A DNA stretch of 14,532 nucleotides from the NCBI GenBank assembly GCA_002279765.1, contig NCCR01000214.1:1-14532 (forward strand), in the 5' to 3' direction. Position 1 is the first letter of the stretch. Every line of letters begins with the position of its first letter. Shown piece after piece: positions 1-6,804 of the stretch. This DNA comes from Verrucomicrobia bacterium 12-59-8 (GTDB lineage Bacteria > Verrucomicrobiota > Verrucomicrobiae > Verrucomicrobiales > Verrucomicrobiaceae). The position numbers were made by a program, and so were the translations under genes. A model generated the notes under the pieces. The model did not search any database. It was not told the origin of the DNA and saw nothing but the letters and a program-made list of their open reading frames with translations.

Positions 1-1
1 G

Positions 2-160
2 CGCCTCACGGCTGAGGATGAATCCAAACTCGCGGCGCTGCGGGCAGATGTTCAGCACGCTGCTGATCAGCTCGACCGTGGTGAAGGCATCCGTGACTTC
101 GATTGGGATGCTTTCCTTGCTGATCGCCATCGCGCCCATGCGGCTCGGAAATCAGTTTGA
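2..160 (+). CDS. ParD-like antitoxin, 3' end only (cut by window edge)
   Basis: The + strand is open in frame 2 from the first bases to a TGA at 158-160, giving about 52 C-terminal residues that include LAALRADVQHAADQLDRG and DFDWDAFLADRH. This alternating Ala/Leu/Asp helix followed by an acidic FDWDAF-type tail resembles the toxin-binding C-terminus of ParD-family antitoxins. In that family the N-terminal half is a ribbon-helix-helix or similar DNA-binding domain that represses the operon; that half lies outside this window, so DNA binding cannot be checked. The stop overlaps the toxin ATG by one base (TGATG), as expected for translational coupling with antitoxin first. The assignment rests on both the tail sequence and the toxin next door; the exact antitoxin family is uncertain. 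Confidence 0.6.
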   Translation, partial: RLTAEDESKLAALRADVQHAADQLDRGEGIRDFDWDAFLADRHRAHAARKSV

Positions 161-465
161 TGCCTTCCATGCCGCAGATCGTTTACTCATCAGACTCACT
201 CACCGACATCCGGGACATTTGGGACTACATCGCGGAAGACAGCGAACTGCAAGCCGACCGGCTCATTCAGCGGTTTCGGGAAAAACTCAAATACCTCGCC
301 GAGTGGAACACACTGGGCCGCCCGCGACCTGAATTGACCCTGCATTGCCGCAGCTATCCTTTCGACAAATACTGCTTCTACTACCGTCCCATCGACGATG
401 GAATCGAACTGCTTAGGCTCCTGCATTCCGCCCGCGACCTCGATCAAATCCAGTTTCACCACTGA
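160..465 (+). CDS. parE: ParE/RelE-superfamily toxin
   Basis: The product is about 101 residues, typical for ParE. It has the family pattern: an N-terminal helical part (SLTDIRDIWDYIAEDS), a second helix with REKLKYLAEW, then LGRPRPEL, and a beta-rich end with RSYPFDKYCFYYRP and IELLRLLHSARDL. ParE proteins poison DNA gyrase, while RelE relatives cleave mRNA on the ribosome; the GRxRPEL and YxxFYRP...LRLLHxARD signatures favour ParE. I chose the ATG at 160 because it overlaps the antitoxin stop; an in-frame TTG lies at 157 and another ATG at 169. The pair is followed by an intrinsic terminator at about 517-545, so it forms its own two-gene unit. It probably aids plasmid or island maintenance and may help stabilise the neighbouring defence locus, which is inference. 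Confidence 0.85.
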   Translation: MPSMPQIVYSSDSLTDIRDIWDYIAEDSELQADRLIQRFREKLKYLAEWNTLGRPRPELTLHCRSYPFDKYCFYYRPIDDGIELLRLLHSARDLDQIQFHH

Positions 466-516
466 CCACCGAGTCACACCACACGACAACGAATCCGTCA
501 AGGACTTCGACCTTAG

Positions 517-545
517 AGGGCTGCTGCGAAGCAGCTCTTTTGTTT
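517..545 (+). terminator. Rho-independent terminator of the toxin-antitoxin operon
   Basis: GGGCTGCT (518-525) pairs with AGCAGCTC (530-537) around a GCGA tetraloop, with one G-U wobble; A517 can add a pair. It is followed by TTTTGTTT (538-545). The position, about 50 bases after the toxin stop on the same strand, fits an operon end. Confidence 0.7.
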
Positions 546-718
546 GTCACAGCGGCATCAAGGACACGACGCAGAAACTACGGGCGACTGATGTTTCATC
601 AAAGACACGACATGTCTGAAATCCAGATTTAAAGCCGTATTTTTTTGCCCTCGTCGTGAAAATAATAATGTGCGACGTGCCGCAGCCCCTCTCTTACCCC
701 TATTTACATGGTATGTAG
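546..718. other. Intergenic spacer with no gene seen; one small hairpin at its end
   Basis: No reading frame here resembles a protein, and the base composition is locally AT-rich around 625-670. At 697-721 a hairpin can form: the left side CCCCTATTTACAT and the right side ATGTAGGGG enclose GGT, with a four-base bulge on the left. It leads directly into the palindrome cluster that starts near 719 and may be its outermost element. Confidence 0.4.
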
Positions 719-1082
719 GGGCACGCGAAAAATCGCGGCGAGTGCTACCGCACCAGACGACGATTGCACGGCCTCACTGAGCGACGATTCGCCGCCAGGT
801 CCTTGTCACGGGTGCCCCCACGTGTTCGGGCTCAACGCCCGACTTCACGCGTTTTCCTCCAGCGACAAGGACTTGATCGACTTACGGACAAAGGTCATGC
901 CGGAACCCAAACGCGTGAAGTCGGCCGCTGCGGCCAGCCGGCGAAACGCCGGACTGCCCTCGCCCTCACACGTGGGGGCACACCTCGCGGGCTGCGCCCG
1001 TCACAAAACACGACGGGTGTTGAAAGTCACGACGAGGGCCTGGCGGCACGGACGACGGGGCGCGAAAAATCGCCCTGCTCGT
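719..1082. repeat. Dense cluster of nested inverted repeats and hairpins, function unknown
   Basis: Both ends carry the same 13-mer CGCGAAAAATCGC (about 724-736 and 1061-1073), each able to form a small hairpin. Between them are nested complementary arms: 791-807 with 1031-1047 (15 of 17), 812-825 with 968-981 (14 of 14, GTGCCCCCACGTGT), and 839-854 with 909-924 (16 of 16, CCGACTTCACGCGTTT). Local hairpins interrupt the arms: TCGGGC/GCCCGA (826-842), GGCCG/CGGCC (923-935), CCGGCG/CGCCGG (938-952) and CGGGC/GCCCG (988-1000). An alternative pairing joins GTCCTTGTC (799-807) to GACAAGGAC (864-872). Open frames cross the region, but they read as Arg/Pro/Ser-rich sequence without family resemblance, so I regard it as non-coding. 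It could be a REP/BIME-like cluster, a degraded mobile element or a structured RNA. Confidence 0.6.
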
Positions 1083-1101
1083 GATCAAACACTATCCGGC
1101 A

Positions 1102-2133
1102 TCACTCCTGGCGCTCAGCAGCTTCCAGCACCAGAGCGGCTTCCTCCCTCACGCGTTGCTTCAGCTCCTCCGGGCCGATCACCCGCGCCTGGCGACCATG
1201 ACTCAGCACCCAGCGGGTGATCTCCTCCAGTCCCGCCAGTTCGGCGCGGAATTCAACTTCGCTGTCGTCCTCCTTCAGCGGTGTGATGACCTGACTCGGG
1301 TGCCACAACCGCTCAGCAACCACACGGGCCGCCCAGCCGGTGAAGCGGATGCGCACTTCGTACCGCCTGGTGTTTGCCACATAGCTCCACACACCGAAGC
1401 CACTGCTCAGATACTCCCGCATGTTAAAGCTGGGATCACGCTTGAAGCGCACCTTCAGCACCTCCAGCCCGCTCATGCGCTGGAGGGCAAACTTCCGCAT
1501 CTCCTTCCGCGCCAGATCATGCGCGATCAAATACCACCCGTTCTGGAGCTGCCCCACATGATAGGGCTGCACGCGGCGCTCCTCGCTCCGCCCTTTGCCA
1601 TCGAGCTTCTGGTAGGAAAACGTCACCTCGCGCTTGTTCATCACCGCATCCAGCAGCCGGGCAAAGAGGGACGCATCGGCGGCCAGCACGCCTGTCGCCT
1701 TCACTGAATAGGCCGCGTCCAGATCCTCCCAGTGCATCGTCACAGATTCCGGGCACGCAGCGGCGATCTTGTTCACGCTTTCCTTCACTACCTTTTGCAG
1801 CGGCGTTCCGCGCAGAGGTTCCAGCGCTTTTTGCGCCACAAACAGCGCCACCAGTTCACCTCGCGTGAGCTGGATAGGTGGCAGATCGCTCAAGGGGCCA
1901 TTGAGGAAGTAGCCGTGCCGCACCGCATCATACTCGATGGGGGCGTTCCGCGTGGTTTGCAGGTGGGCGATGTCCCGCATGATGGTCTTCGCAGACACCC
2001 CTTCGATCTCATCCGCGATCTCCTGACAGCTCGGGCACTTCCCTGACGCGATGATGCTCAGCACCCGGCTCACTCGCCATTCCACGTTCCGCCGCACACC
2101 GGCACGCGCTCCTTGCTTCGGTTTGGTTTTCAT
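1102..2133 (-). CDS. HTH-WYL domain transcriptional regulator
   Basis: The product is a 343-residue protein from the ATG whose complement lies at 2131-2133. An N-terminal winged-helix/DeoR-like HTH spans roughly residues 16-80 (EIADEIEGVSAKTIMRDIAHL, then YDAVRHGYFLNG). A linker of helices follows, then a WYL domain with the diagnostic GWYLIAHD (W200-Y201-L202) and downstream RKFALQRM. A C-terminal WCX-like segment has VRIRFTGWAARVVAERLWHPSQ and LEEITRWVLSHG. WYL domains sense ligands such as nucleic acids or nucleotides, and WYL regulators are repeatedly found beside CRISPR-Cas and other phage-defence loci as repressors or activators. The gene points away from the cas operon and is separated from cas3 by one small membrane gene. 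Longer in-frame starts upstream (to 2253) add about 40 residues with no family resemblance, so I use the shorter form. The ligand and operator are unknown. Confidence 0.88.
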   Translation of the reverse strand: MKTKPKQGARAGVRRNVEWRVSRVLSIIASGKCPSCQEIADEIEGVSAKTIMRDIAHLQTTRNAPIEYDAVRHGYFLNGPLSDLPPIQLTRGELVALFVAQKALEPLRGTPLQKVVKESVNKIAAACPESVTMHWEDLDAAYSVKATGVLAADASLFARLLDAVMNKREVTFSYQKLDGKGRSEERRVQPYHVGQLQNGWYLIAHDLARKEMRKFALQRMSGLEVLKVRFKRDPSFNMREYLSSGFGVWSYVANTRRYEVRIRFTGWAARVVAERLWHPSQVITPLKEDDSEVEFRAELAGLEEITRWVLSHGRQARVIGPEELKQRVREEAALVLEAAERQE

Positions 2134-2175
2134 GACCCGCCCATCATGCTTTGAAACTCTTAAACAACAAATCCG

Positions 2176-2196
2176 AAAAAAACAGGGGCCTGCCCC
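2176..2196 (-). terminator. Possible attenuator/terminator hairpin in the WYL gene leader
   Basis: Read on the - strand, GGGG-CAGG-CCCC (2196 down to 2185) is followed by TG and a run of seven T (2182 down to 2176). It lies 43-63 bases upstream of the WYL start on the same strand. The stem is only four GC pairs, so it may be weak. No - strand gene is visible just upstream, so if real it would act on the WYL transcript itself. Confidence 0.25.
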
Positions 2197-2286
2197 AGCA
2201 TTTGTCCCACCCCATGCGGCAGGGTGCGCTGTTACGGTTGAGGCATTCGTCAATCACCCGCACTCGCAGATTCAGCTTTGGAAACC

Positions 2287-2616
2287 ATGAACACCTCACC
2301 CCTCGCTGCCCTGCTCTCCTTGAGCCTGATCGTCGCTTTCGGAGCCCTCTTGGCAGGGCTCTTCATTCTAGCAGCACTGCTCGGGTGCGCCTGTGGCGGC
2401 ATCTGCTGGCGGCTTCGCCAACCACGGACCACTGGCTCACAGCCCAGCATCACCTACCTATCAGCACCGCGAGCAGACAAGCCGCTCATCCGGTTGAAGC
2501 GCGGTCAATCCGCCACCGTCCCCTGGCCGCATCAGCTTCAGATCCTTCTGGCAGAAGGATCTCGCCTGCAAATCCTCGAAGCCACCCCGGAGCGTGTTCG
2601 CGTCATGGCCGTGTGA
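2287..2616 (+). CDS. Small hypothetical membrane protein
   Basis: The product is 109 residues from the ATG at 2287. Residues about 5-40 form a long hydrophobic segment (LLSLSLIVAFGALLAGLFIL, then AALLGCACGGICW) followed by basic RLRQPR. This predicts one membrane helix with the C-terminal half in the cytoplasm. The soluble tail has KPLIRLKRGQSATVPWPHQLQ and ends in ATPERVRVMAV, a pattern that could be a small beta domain. I do not recognise the family. It is divergent from the WYL gene and about 90 bases before the cas3 relic, so it sits between regulator and cas operon. An in-frame TTG at 2278 is a less likely start. An overlapping - strand frame (2250-2453) looks like a shadow. It may be an unrelated passenger or a small accessory of the locus; the sequence does not decide. 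Confidence 0.5.
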   Translation: MNTSPLAALLSLSLIVAFGALLAGLFILAALLGCACGGICWRLRQPRTTGSQPSITYLSAPRADKPLIRLKRGQSATVPWPHQLQILLAEGSRLQILEATPERVRVMAV

Positions 2617-2709
2617 CCTTATTCTCAAACACTCACCACATTCTGATTGTATTAAAAAGCCAACTCGCCCAGCTTGGGAAAATCCGGCAGCCCGCTAGTC
2701 AAACACACC

Positions 2710-2868
2710 ATGCCCACCACCGAATACAGCACGTTTTTTTCCGCCGCATGCGGCTCAAATCGGCAACCCTATGCCTATCAGCAGCGTCTCGCTGATGAAG
2801 AATGCATCAGCTGCCGGACCAGCGTTTCCACCGACCTTGGCAAGAATCATAACCCGTTCAAATCATGA
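2710..2868 (+). pseudogene. N-terminal remnant of a second type I-G cas3
   Basis: This is a 52-residue frame with FFSAACG, then QPYAYQQRLADE, then CRTSVSTDLGKN before a TGA. From memory, type I-G/I-U Cas3 proteins often begin FFxAATGxxPYxYQxRLA and soon reach CRxxLINxPTGLGKT. The match in order and spacing is close, including a corrupted Walker A (STDLGKN instead of PTGLGKT). The frame stops right there, and the intact cas3 that follows has its own different N-terminus and good Walker A, so this is not simply a missed 5' end. Its stop overlaps the cas3 start as ATGA, so it could still be translated and coupled to cas3. I read it as a relic left when one cas3 replaced another. The alternative is a coincidental or newly functional small leader peptide. 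Confidence 0.5.
2743..2754. promoter_or_regulatory. Perfect 12-bp palindrome upstream of cas3, possible operator
   Basis: GCCGCATGCGGC is a perfect palindrome, preceded by a run of seven T (2734-2740) and lying about 110 bases before the cas3 ATG. Another short interrupted palindrome, CCCAGCTTGGG, is at 2668-2678, downstream of an AT-rich TATTAA (2650-2655) that could be a -10 box but has no good -35. No binding protein is shown; the nearby WYL regulator is a candidate only by position. Confidence 0.2.
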
Positions 2869-5800
2869 AGGCCGAATTGGATTTCTTCATCGCCAGCTAC
2901 AAGTCGCTGCGTTCTCCTCATTCTCCGATGCAGTGGATGAAGCGGATGTTCCTGCGCCTTATTGACGGAAACCCACCCTCTTTGGTCGATCTTCCAACAG
3001 GCGCTGGAAAAACCGACGTAATCGTCATCTGGCTCATCGCTTTGGCTTGGTATGCTCAACATCGTGATACTGCGAAGCCAGTGCCAAGACGGCTTGTGTG
3101 GGTGGTCAACCGCCGCGTCTTGGTTCAGCAGGTCCATACAATGGTCAAAGAACTGACCACGGCATTCGCAGCCCCATCAAGTCCAGCGGCACAGATCGTC
3201 GGACATCTCCGATCCCTCGGGCAGAAGGACTCAGCGACCGTTTTCAATGTCGTTCAATTGCGCGGCCAGCGGTTGGATGATCGCGAGTGGTCGCTCGATC
3301 CAGCCATGCCGCAGCTCATCATCGGCACTGTAGATCAAATCGGATCACGTTTGTTGTTTCAAGGTTACGGGCTGGGCAAGTGGTCGCGTCCGCTCCACGC
3401 CGCGCTTCTTGGCGTCGATGCCTGGGTCTGTGTGGACGAGGCGCATCTGGTGCCCGCCTTTGCTGTCACACTGCGACAGGTGCGTGAGATGGCGTGCCGA
3501 CCAACCTCTGATTCAGTGCCGCAAGAAATCAGAAGCTTCTTCGATCAGTTGCCGTTTTGGATCACGGAACTCTCAGCCACACCAGGGCTACCTCGTCCTC
3601 GCTATGGTCAGCCCTTCCCCTTGGAGTCTGAGGATGACTCGGATGAGGTGATTGCAGTTCGCTTGCTCGCCAAACGTACGCGCCGCGTAATCTGGAAGGC
3701 ACTAACGGATAAAAAACACCTCGCACGGGATTTGGCTACTGAGGCTTTGAGTTTCGCCAAGGCAAAGCCCGGCAGTTCCATCGCAGTCTTTTGTTCTTTG
3801 GTTACGACAGCAAATGCGGTGGCCCAAACAATCAAGGAACAACATCCAGGTCGAGTCCTGCTCGTCACGGGCCGACTTCGTGGCTATGAGCGTGACCGCC
3901 TTGATCAGCCAAAAAGCTTATTCAGACAGTTCCGACGAGATCATCCCGAGGGAGAACAACCCAAGGATTCCCTACCCACATTCTTGGTCGGCACGGCTGC
4001 CGCAGAGGTCGGGCTTGATGCAGACTCCAGCGCCATCGTCTGCGACTTTGCCAGCCTGCCCACTCTCGTTCAGCGCTTGGGACGCCTAGACCGTCGCGGC
4101 CAGTTGAGCAAAAGGGCAAAGGTTGGGAAAGCTGATCCGCCAACGATGACCATCATTGGCGGTAACAATGGAGAAGCCAGCGAAGCGCAACTCCGTAATC
4201 TCGCTCAGAGACTGGGCAGCCCTCCGATGGCAAACGGCGAATACCATGCCGAGTTCTTTGTGGGCGCGCCGTGGTCAGTTGTGGTCGGCAAAGAAAAGTC
4301 CGAAGCCTCCGATGACGAGGACGATGCTTCCGAAGAAGCTAGCAAGGAGGTGGGTGGTAAAAAATATGGTGTGCCAGATGCCGTCACCGCAGCAACGTGG
4401 CAGGTTTTGGCATTGACTGCTGCACGAGCAACCGAGCAAACCGTTAAAGAGGCTCCCGTGCAGGCTCAGGACGGAGTACAATCCGCCTCAAGTTCCCCCG
4501 AGACTGCCACGGAACCGAGTTCAATCGCCGCACCTGCATTGCATGAGACTCGCCCCTCCAGCGAATGGCTCACCGATCCACTCGCAGGCATCACCGCTGG
4601 CCCGGTAGTCGTCCCGCCTCTGACAGATGCCGTTTTGCAGCGCTGGGCTGCCACGACACCACGCTCACCCAAATTCCTTCCTGTGCATCCTTGGCTCTAT
4701 GGCTTGCTCCCAGACGATGAAGGAACACCTCTGGTTGGCATCGCCTTCCGGTTGGAACTCGAAATCCTCCAGCACTTTAGTCCGGTTGAAGATGACGAGG
4801 AAGAATCAGCCCGCTTATGGGTAAAGATTCGCCAATGCCTCACCGAATTTCCGCCACTGCGCTCTGAGTTGCATTTCGTGCCATTGAACGCGGCCCGCGA
4901 GTGGCTGGCAGCACTTCCCTCTGATCAACGCGCCACGGTGGCTCACTTCGACGGTGATGAATGGACGGTTTCGACTCAGCCCAGCACGCTCGGCGCAGAC
5001 TCAGTTCTGGTGCTACCCACCTCAACATTGCCAGACAGCATCGACGACATCATCCCGCAGGCTGGGGACGAAAATGCAACCCAACGCTGCTGGGATGTCT
5101 TTGAATCACTCGCGCAAGATGGAGCCAAGTATCGTCGCGAAGTTGTGATTACCTCGGGAGACATCAGCCCTGACGAGACCGGTGTTTATCGTATCCCAAA
5201 CCACGATAACGTCGCCGATCTGGTTGAGAACGAAAAACCCGAAGACGAGGAGCCGAGCGATGACACCTCAGAAACCGATGATGCCGAACTATGGAAGCGT
5301 TCACGTCTGAAGCTGGATTTCTCGGCTCATGGCATTTGCTTCACCCTACGCTATTTCAACCGCCGCCGAAGCGACGGCAAAGTGATCGACCTTCTCCCGG
5401 ACCACTTAAACAAAGCTGGCGAATATGGAAAGCACCTCGCGCAAGCACTCGCTCCGGGCAATGAACCGCTCGAAGCTCTGCTTTTCCGCGCGGCCAAAGA
5501 TCACGACATTGGCAAAGATCACGACAAATGGCAGCAGGCCATGGGCAACACGCGCACTTGGCGGCAGGAGTATGGCCACGATGACTCCATCCGCATCGCC
5601 AAGCCTGTCATCGAAAATCCCAGCAAAGCAGGCGGCTACCGACACGAGTGGGGCACGCTCTGGCACATCCAGAAGAATGTGACCACGATCATTCCCGATC
5701 TCATTGCGACTACCCAGGAATTCCTGCGTGACTTGTATCTCCATAGCATCGCTGCTCATCACGGCTACTTCCGCCCATCCATGCCAGATCGCGGCTTCGA

Positions 5801-5981
5801 CAGCCCGCCGACCGCTGCCCGGCAAAATCCCCTCCGTCTGGAAGCCATCGAGCGTTCCTCACGTCTCCAGAGCCAACTTGGCTATTGGCGTCTCGCCTAC
5901 CTAGAATGCCTCATCAAAGTCGCCGACGTCGCCGCCACCCGCGACACTGAAACCCAAGAACTCACCGACGATGAATCCTGA
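2865..5981 (+). CDS. cas3: Cas3 helicase-nuclease, type I-G, C-terminal HD
   Basis: Cas3 is the SF2 helicase and HD nuclease that the DNA-bound crRNA complex recruits to unwind and degrade the target strand. The product has 1038 residues. Helicase motifs are visible: Walker A LPTGAGKT (43-50), DEAH (191-194), SAT (237-239), and motif VI QRLGRLDRRG (403-412). The HD nuclease is at the C-terminus, as known for I-U/I-G rather than the usual N-terminus: HDIGKDHDKW from H880, RHEWGTLWH (H927) and AAHHGYFRP (H965-H966). All metal ligands I expect appear present. Between the helicase core and the HD domain are low-complexity acidic linkers near residues 475-500 (SEASDDEDDASEEASKE), 525-570, and 790-810 (EKPEDEEPSDDTSETDD). 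It heads the effector operon and overlaps csb3 by 11 bases. No strong ribosome binding site precedes the ATG, and the start overlaps the stop of the upstream relic frame by four bases. Confidence 0.95.
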   Translation: MKAELDFFIASYKSLRSPHSPMQWMKRMFLRLIDGNPPSLVDLPTGAGKTDVIVIWLIALAWYAQHRDTAKPVPRRLVWVVNRRVLVQQVHTMVKELTTAFAAPSSPAAQIVGHLRSLGQKDSATVFNVVQLRGQRLDDREWSLDPAMPQLIIGTVDQIGSRLLFQGYGLGKWSRPLHAALLGVDAWVCVDEAHLVPAFAVTLRQVREMACRPTSDSVPQEIRSFFDQLPFWITELSATPGLPRPRYGQPFPLESEDDSDEVIAVRLLAKRTRRVIWKALTDKKHLARDLATEALSFAKAKPGSSIAVFCSLVTTANAVAQTIKEQHPGRVLLVTGRLRGYERDRLDQPKSLFRQFRRDHPEGEQPKDSLPTFLVGTAAAEVGLDADSSAIVCDFASLPTLVQRLGRLDRRGQLSKRAKVGKADPPTMTIIGGNNGEASEAQLRNLAQRLGSPPMANGEYHAEFFVGAPWSVVVGKEKSEASDDEDDASEEASKEVGGKKYGVPDAVTAATWQVLALTAARATEQTVKEAPVQAQDGVQSASSSPETATEPSSIAAPALHETRPSSEWLTDPLAGITAGPVVVPPLTDAVLQRWAATTPRSPKFLPVHPWLYGLLPDDEGTPLVGIAFRLELEILQHFSPVEDDEEESARLWVKIRQCLTEFPPLRSELHFVPLNAAREWLAALPSDQRATVAHFDGDEWTVSTQPSTLGADSVLVLPTSTLPDSIDDIIPQAGDENATQRCWDVFESLAQDGAKYRREVVITSGDISPDETGVYRIPNHDNVADLVENEKPEDEEPSDDTSETDDAELWKRSRLKLDFSAHGICFTLRYFNRRRSDGKVIDLLPDHLNKAGEYGKHLAQALAPGNEPLEALLFRAAKDHDIGKDHDKWQQAMGNTRTWRQEYGHDDSIRIAKPVIENPSKAGGYRHEWGTLWHIQKNVTTIIPDLIATTQEFLRDLYLHSIAAHHGYFRPSMPDRGFDSPPTAARQNPLRLEAIERSSRLQSQLGYWRLAYLECLIKVADVAATRDTETQELTDDES

Positions 5982-6786
5982 GCCTGCAATGCAAAAGATC
6001 AGCCTGCCACTCGACGAGCGAAACCTCGCCCATGTGCTCACCGCGCTTGCACTGGCCGGTATCGCCGATGGGATGGAGGATGCCAACCCAGCCTCACGCT
6101 GCTGGTGGACGGAAGATGAGTTCAAGCTGCTCATTCCCGCCACCCAGTCTGCTTTGTTCAAAGCTGCCCACGACCTCGTTCAAGGCATCCGCTGGGTCGA
6201 GGGCATCGGCTGCAATGAGAAGCGAGAGATCAAAGCAGCGCCACATCATGGCCTGTTCACGACAGCCAGCGCACAACTCGGCAACCCTCTGATCAGCTTC
6301 TATGACCAAGGCATCACCAGTTCCATCTTCAAGACCTTCTCAGGGCAGTTGAACCCTGCAAAACTCCTGAGCAAACAGTTGGCGGCCTTGAAACCAGCAG
6401 ACGGACATCCCGATTGGCTGTTCCAGTCTGGGCAGGGAGTCGCTGGTTGGAAGTTCGACTGCCGCGTCTCAGGCCATGCTTATGACCAGGGTTATAGCGC
6501 CAACGAGGAAGGCTCAGGCGACCTCACCCCCTTTTATCCAGCAATCGAACTGCTGAGCATCGCTGGCGCTGCCTTCTTTGCTGGCCCTCACGTCTGGCTG
6601 ACCGATGAGGACACTCTGTCTTATTGTGTCTGGCAGCATCCCATCTTCCTGCCTCTCGCCCCACTCGCTGCCGCCGCCCTGCTTGATGGCATCGACGGTC
6701 GTCATTACAAGCTGGCAACCCGTGGTAATGCCTACGGCAAAGGCGCTGCCTACCGCCACTTCCCAGAAGCAAATCTCATCTCATAA
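5971..6786 (+). CDS. csb3: Csb3, small Cas8-like subunit of type I-G
   Basis: The product is 271 residues. The N-terminal ISLPLDERNLAHVLTALALAGIADG and the later internal ITSSIFKTFSGQLNP, GVAGWKFDCRVSGHAYDQGYS and GAAFFAGPHVW segments, together with its place between cas3 and csb1, fit Csb3 (also called Cas8u2/Cas8g2; GSU0052 position in Geobacter sulfurreducens). Its expected role is the large-subunit function of the Cascade-like complex, such as PAM recognition and Cas3 docking, in a protein much smaller than typical Cas8. I see no catalytic motif. The ATG at 5971 overlaps the end of cas3 by 11 bases; a second ATG at 5989 just after the cas3 stop is an alternative. The assignment depends partly on synteny, since the family is poorly conserved. 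Confidence 0.8.
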   Translation: MNPEPAMQKISLPLDERNLAHVLTALALAGIADGMEDANPASRCWWTEDEFKLLIPATQSALFKAAHDLVQGIRWVEGIGCNEKREIKAAPHHGLFTTASAQLGNPLISFYDQGITSSIFKTFSGQLNPAKLLSKQLAALKPADGHPDWLFQSGQGVAGWKFDCRVSGHAYDQGYSANEEGSGDLTPFYPAIELLSIAGAAFFAGPHVWLTDEDTLSYCVWQHPIFLPLAPLAAAALLDGIDGRHYKLATRGNAYGKGAAYRHFPEANLIS

Positions 6787-6804
6787 CTCAAGCCACCAAA
6801 CATC

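Noticed and set aside
708..1220. Open frames of 170 and 106 residues over the palindrome cluster
   Set aside because: The Arg/Pro/Ser-rich, low-information translations and the dense inverted repeats indicate non-coding DNA; one frame also runs into the WYL gene on the other strand.
1081..1707. 208-residue open frame on the + strand opposite the WYL gene
   Set aside because: It is the shadow of the WYL regulator, whose HTH and GWYL motifs are unambiguous.
2650..2655. TATTAA as the -10 box of a cas operon promoter
   Set aside because: No acceptable -35 hexamer lies 16-18 bases upstream, so it is mentioned only as context for the nearby palindromes.
2151..2795. 214-residue open frame on the + strand before cas3
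   Set aside because: It overlaps the more plausible membrane protein frame and the cas3 relic; its translation is His/Ser/Arg-rich with no recognisable pattern.
5406..5825. 139-residue open frame on the - strand within cas3
   Set aside because: It is a shadow of the HD nuclease region of Cas3.
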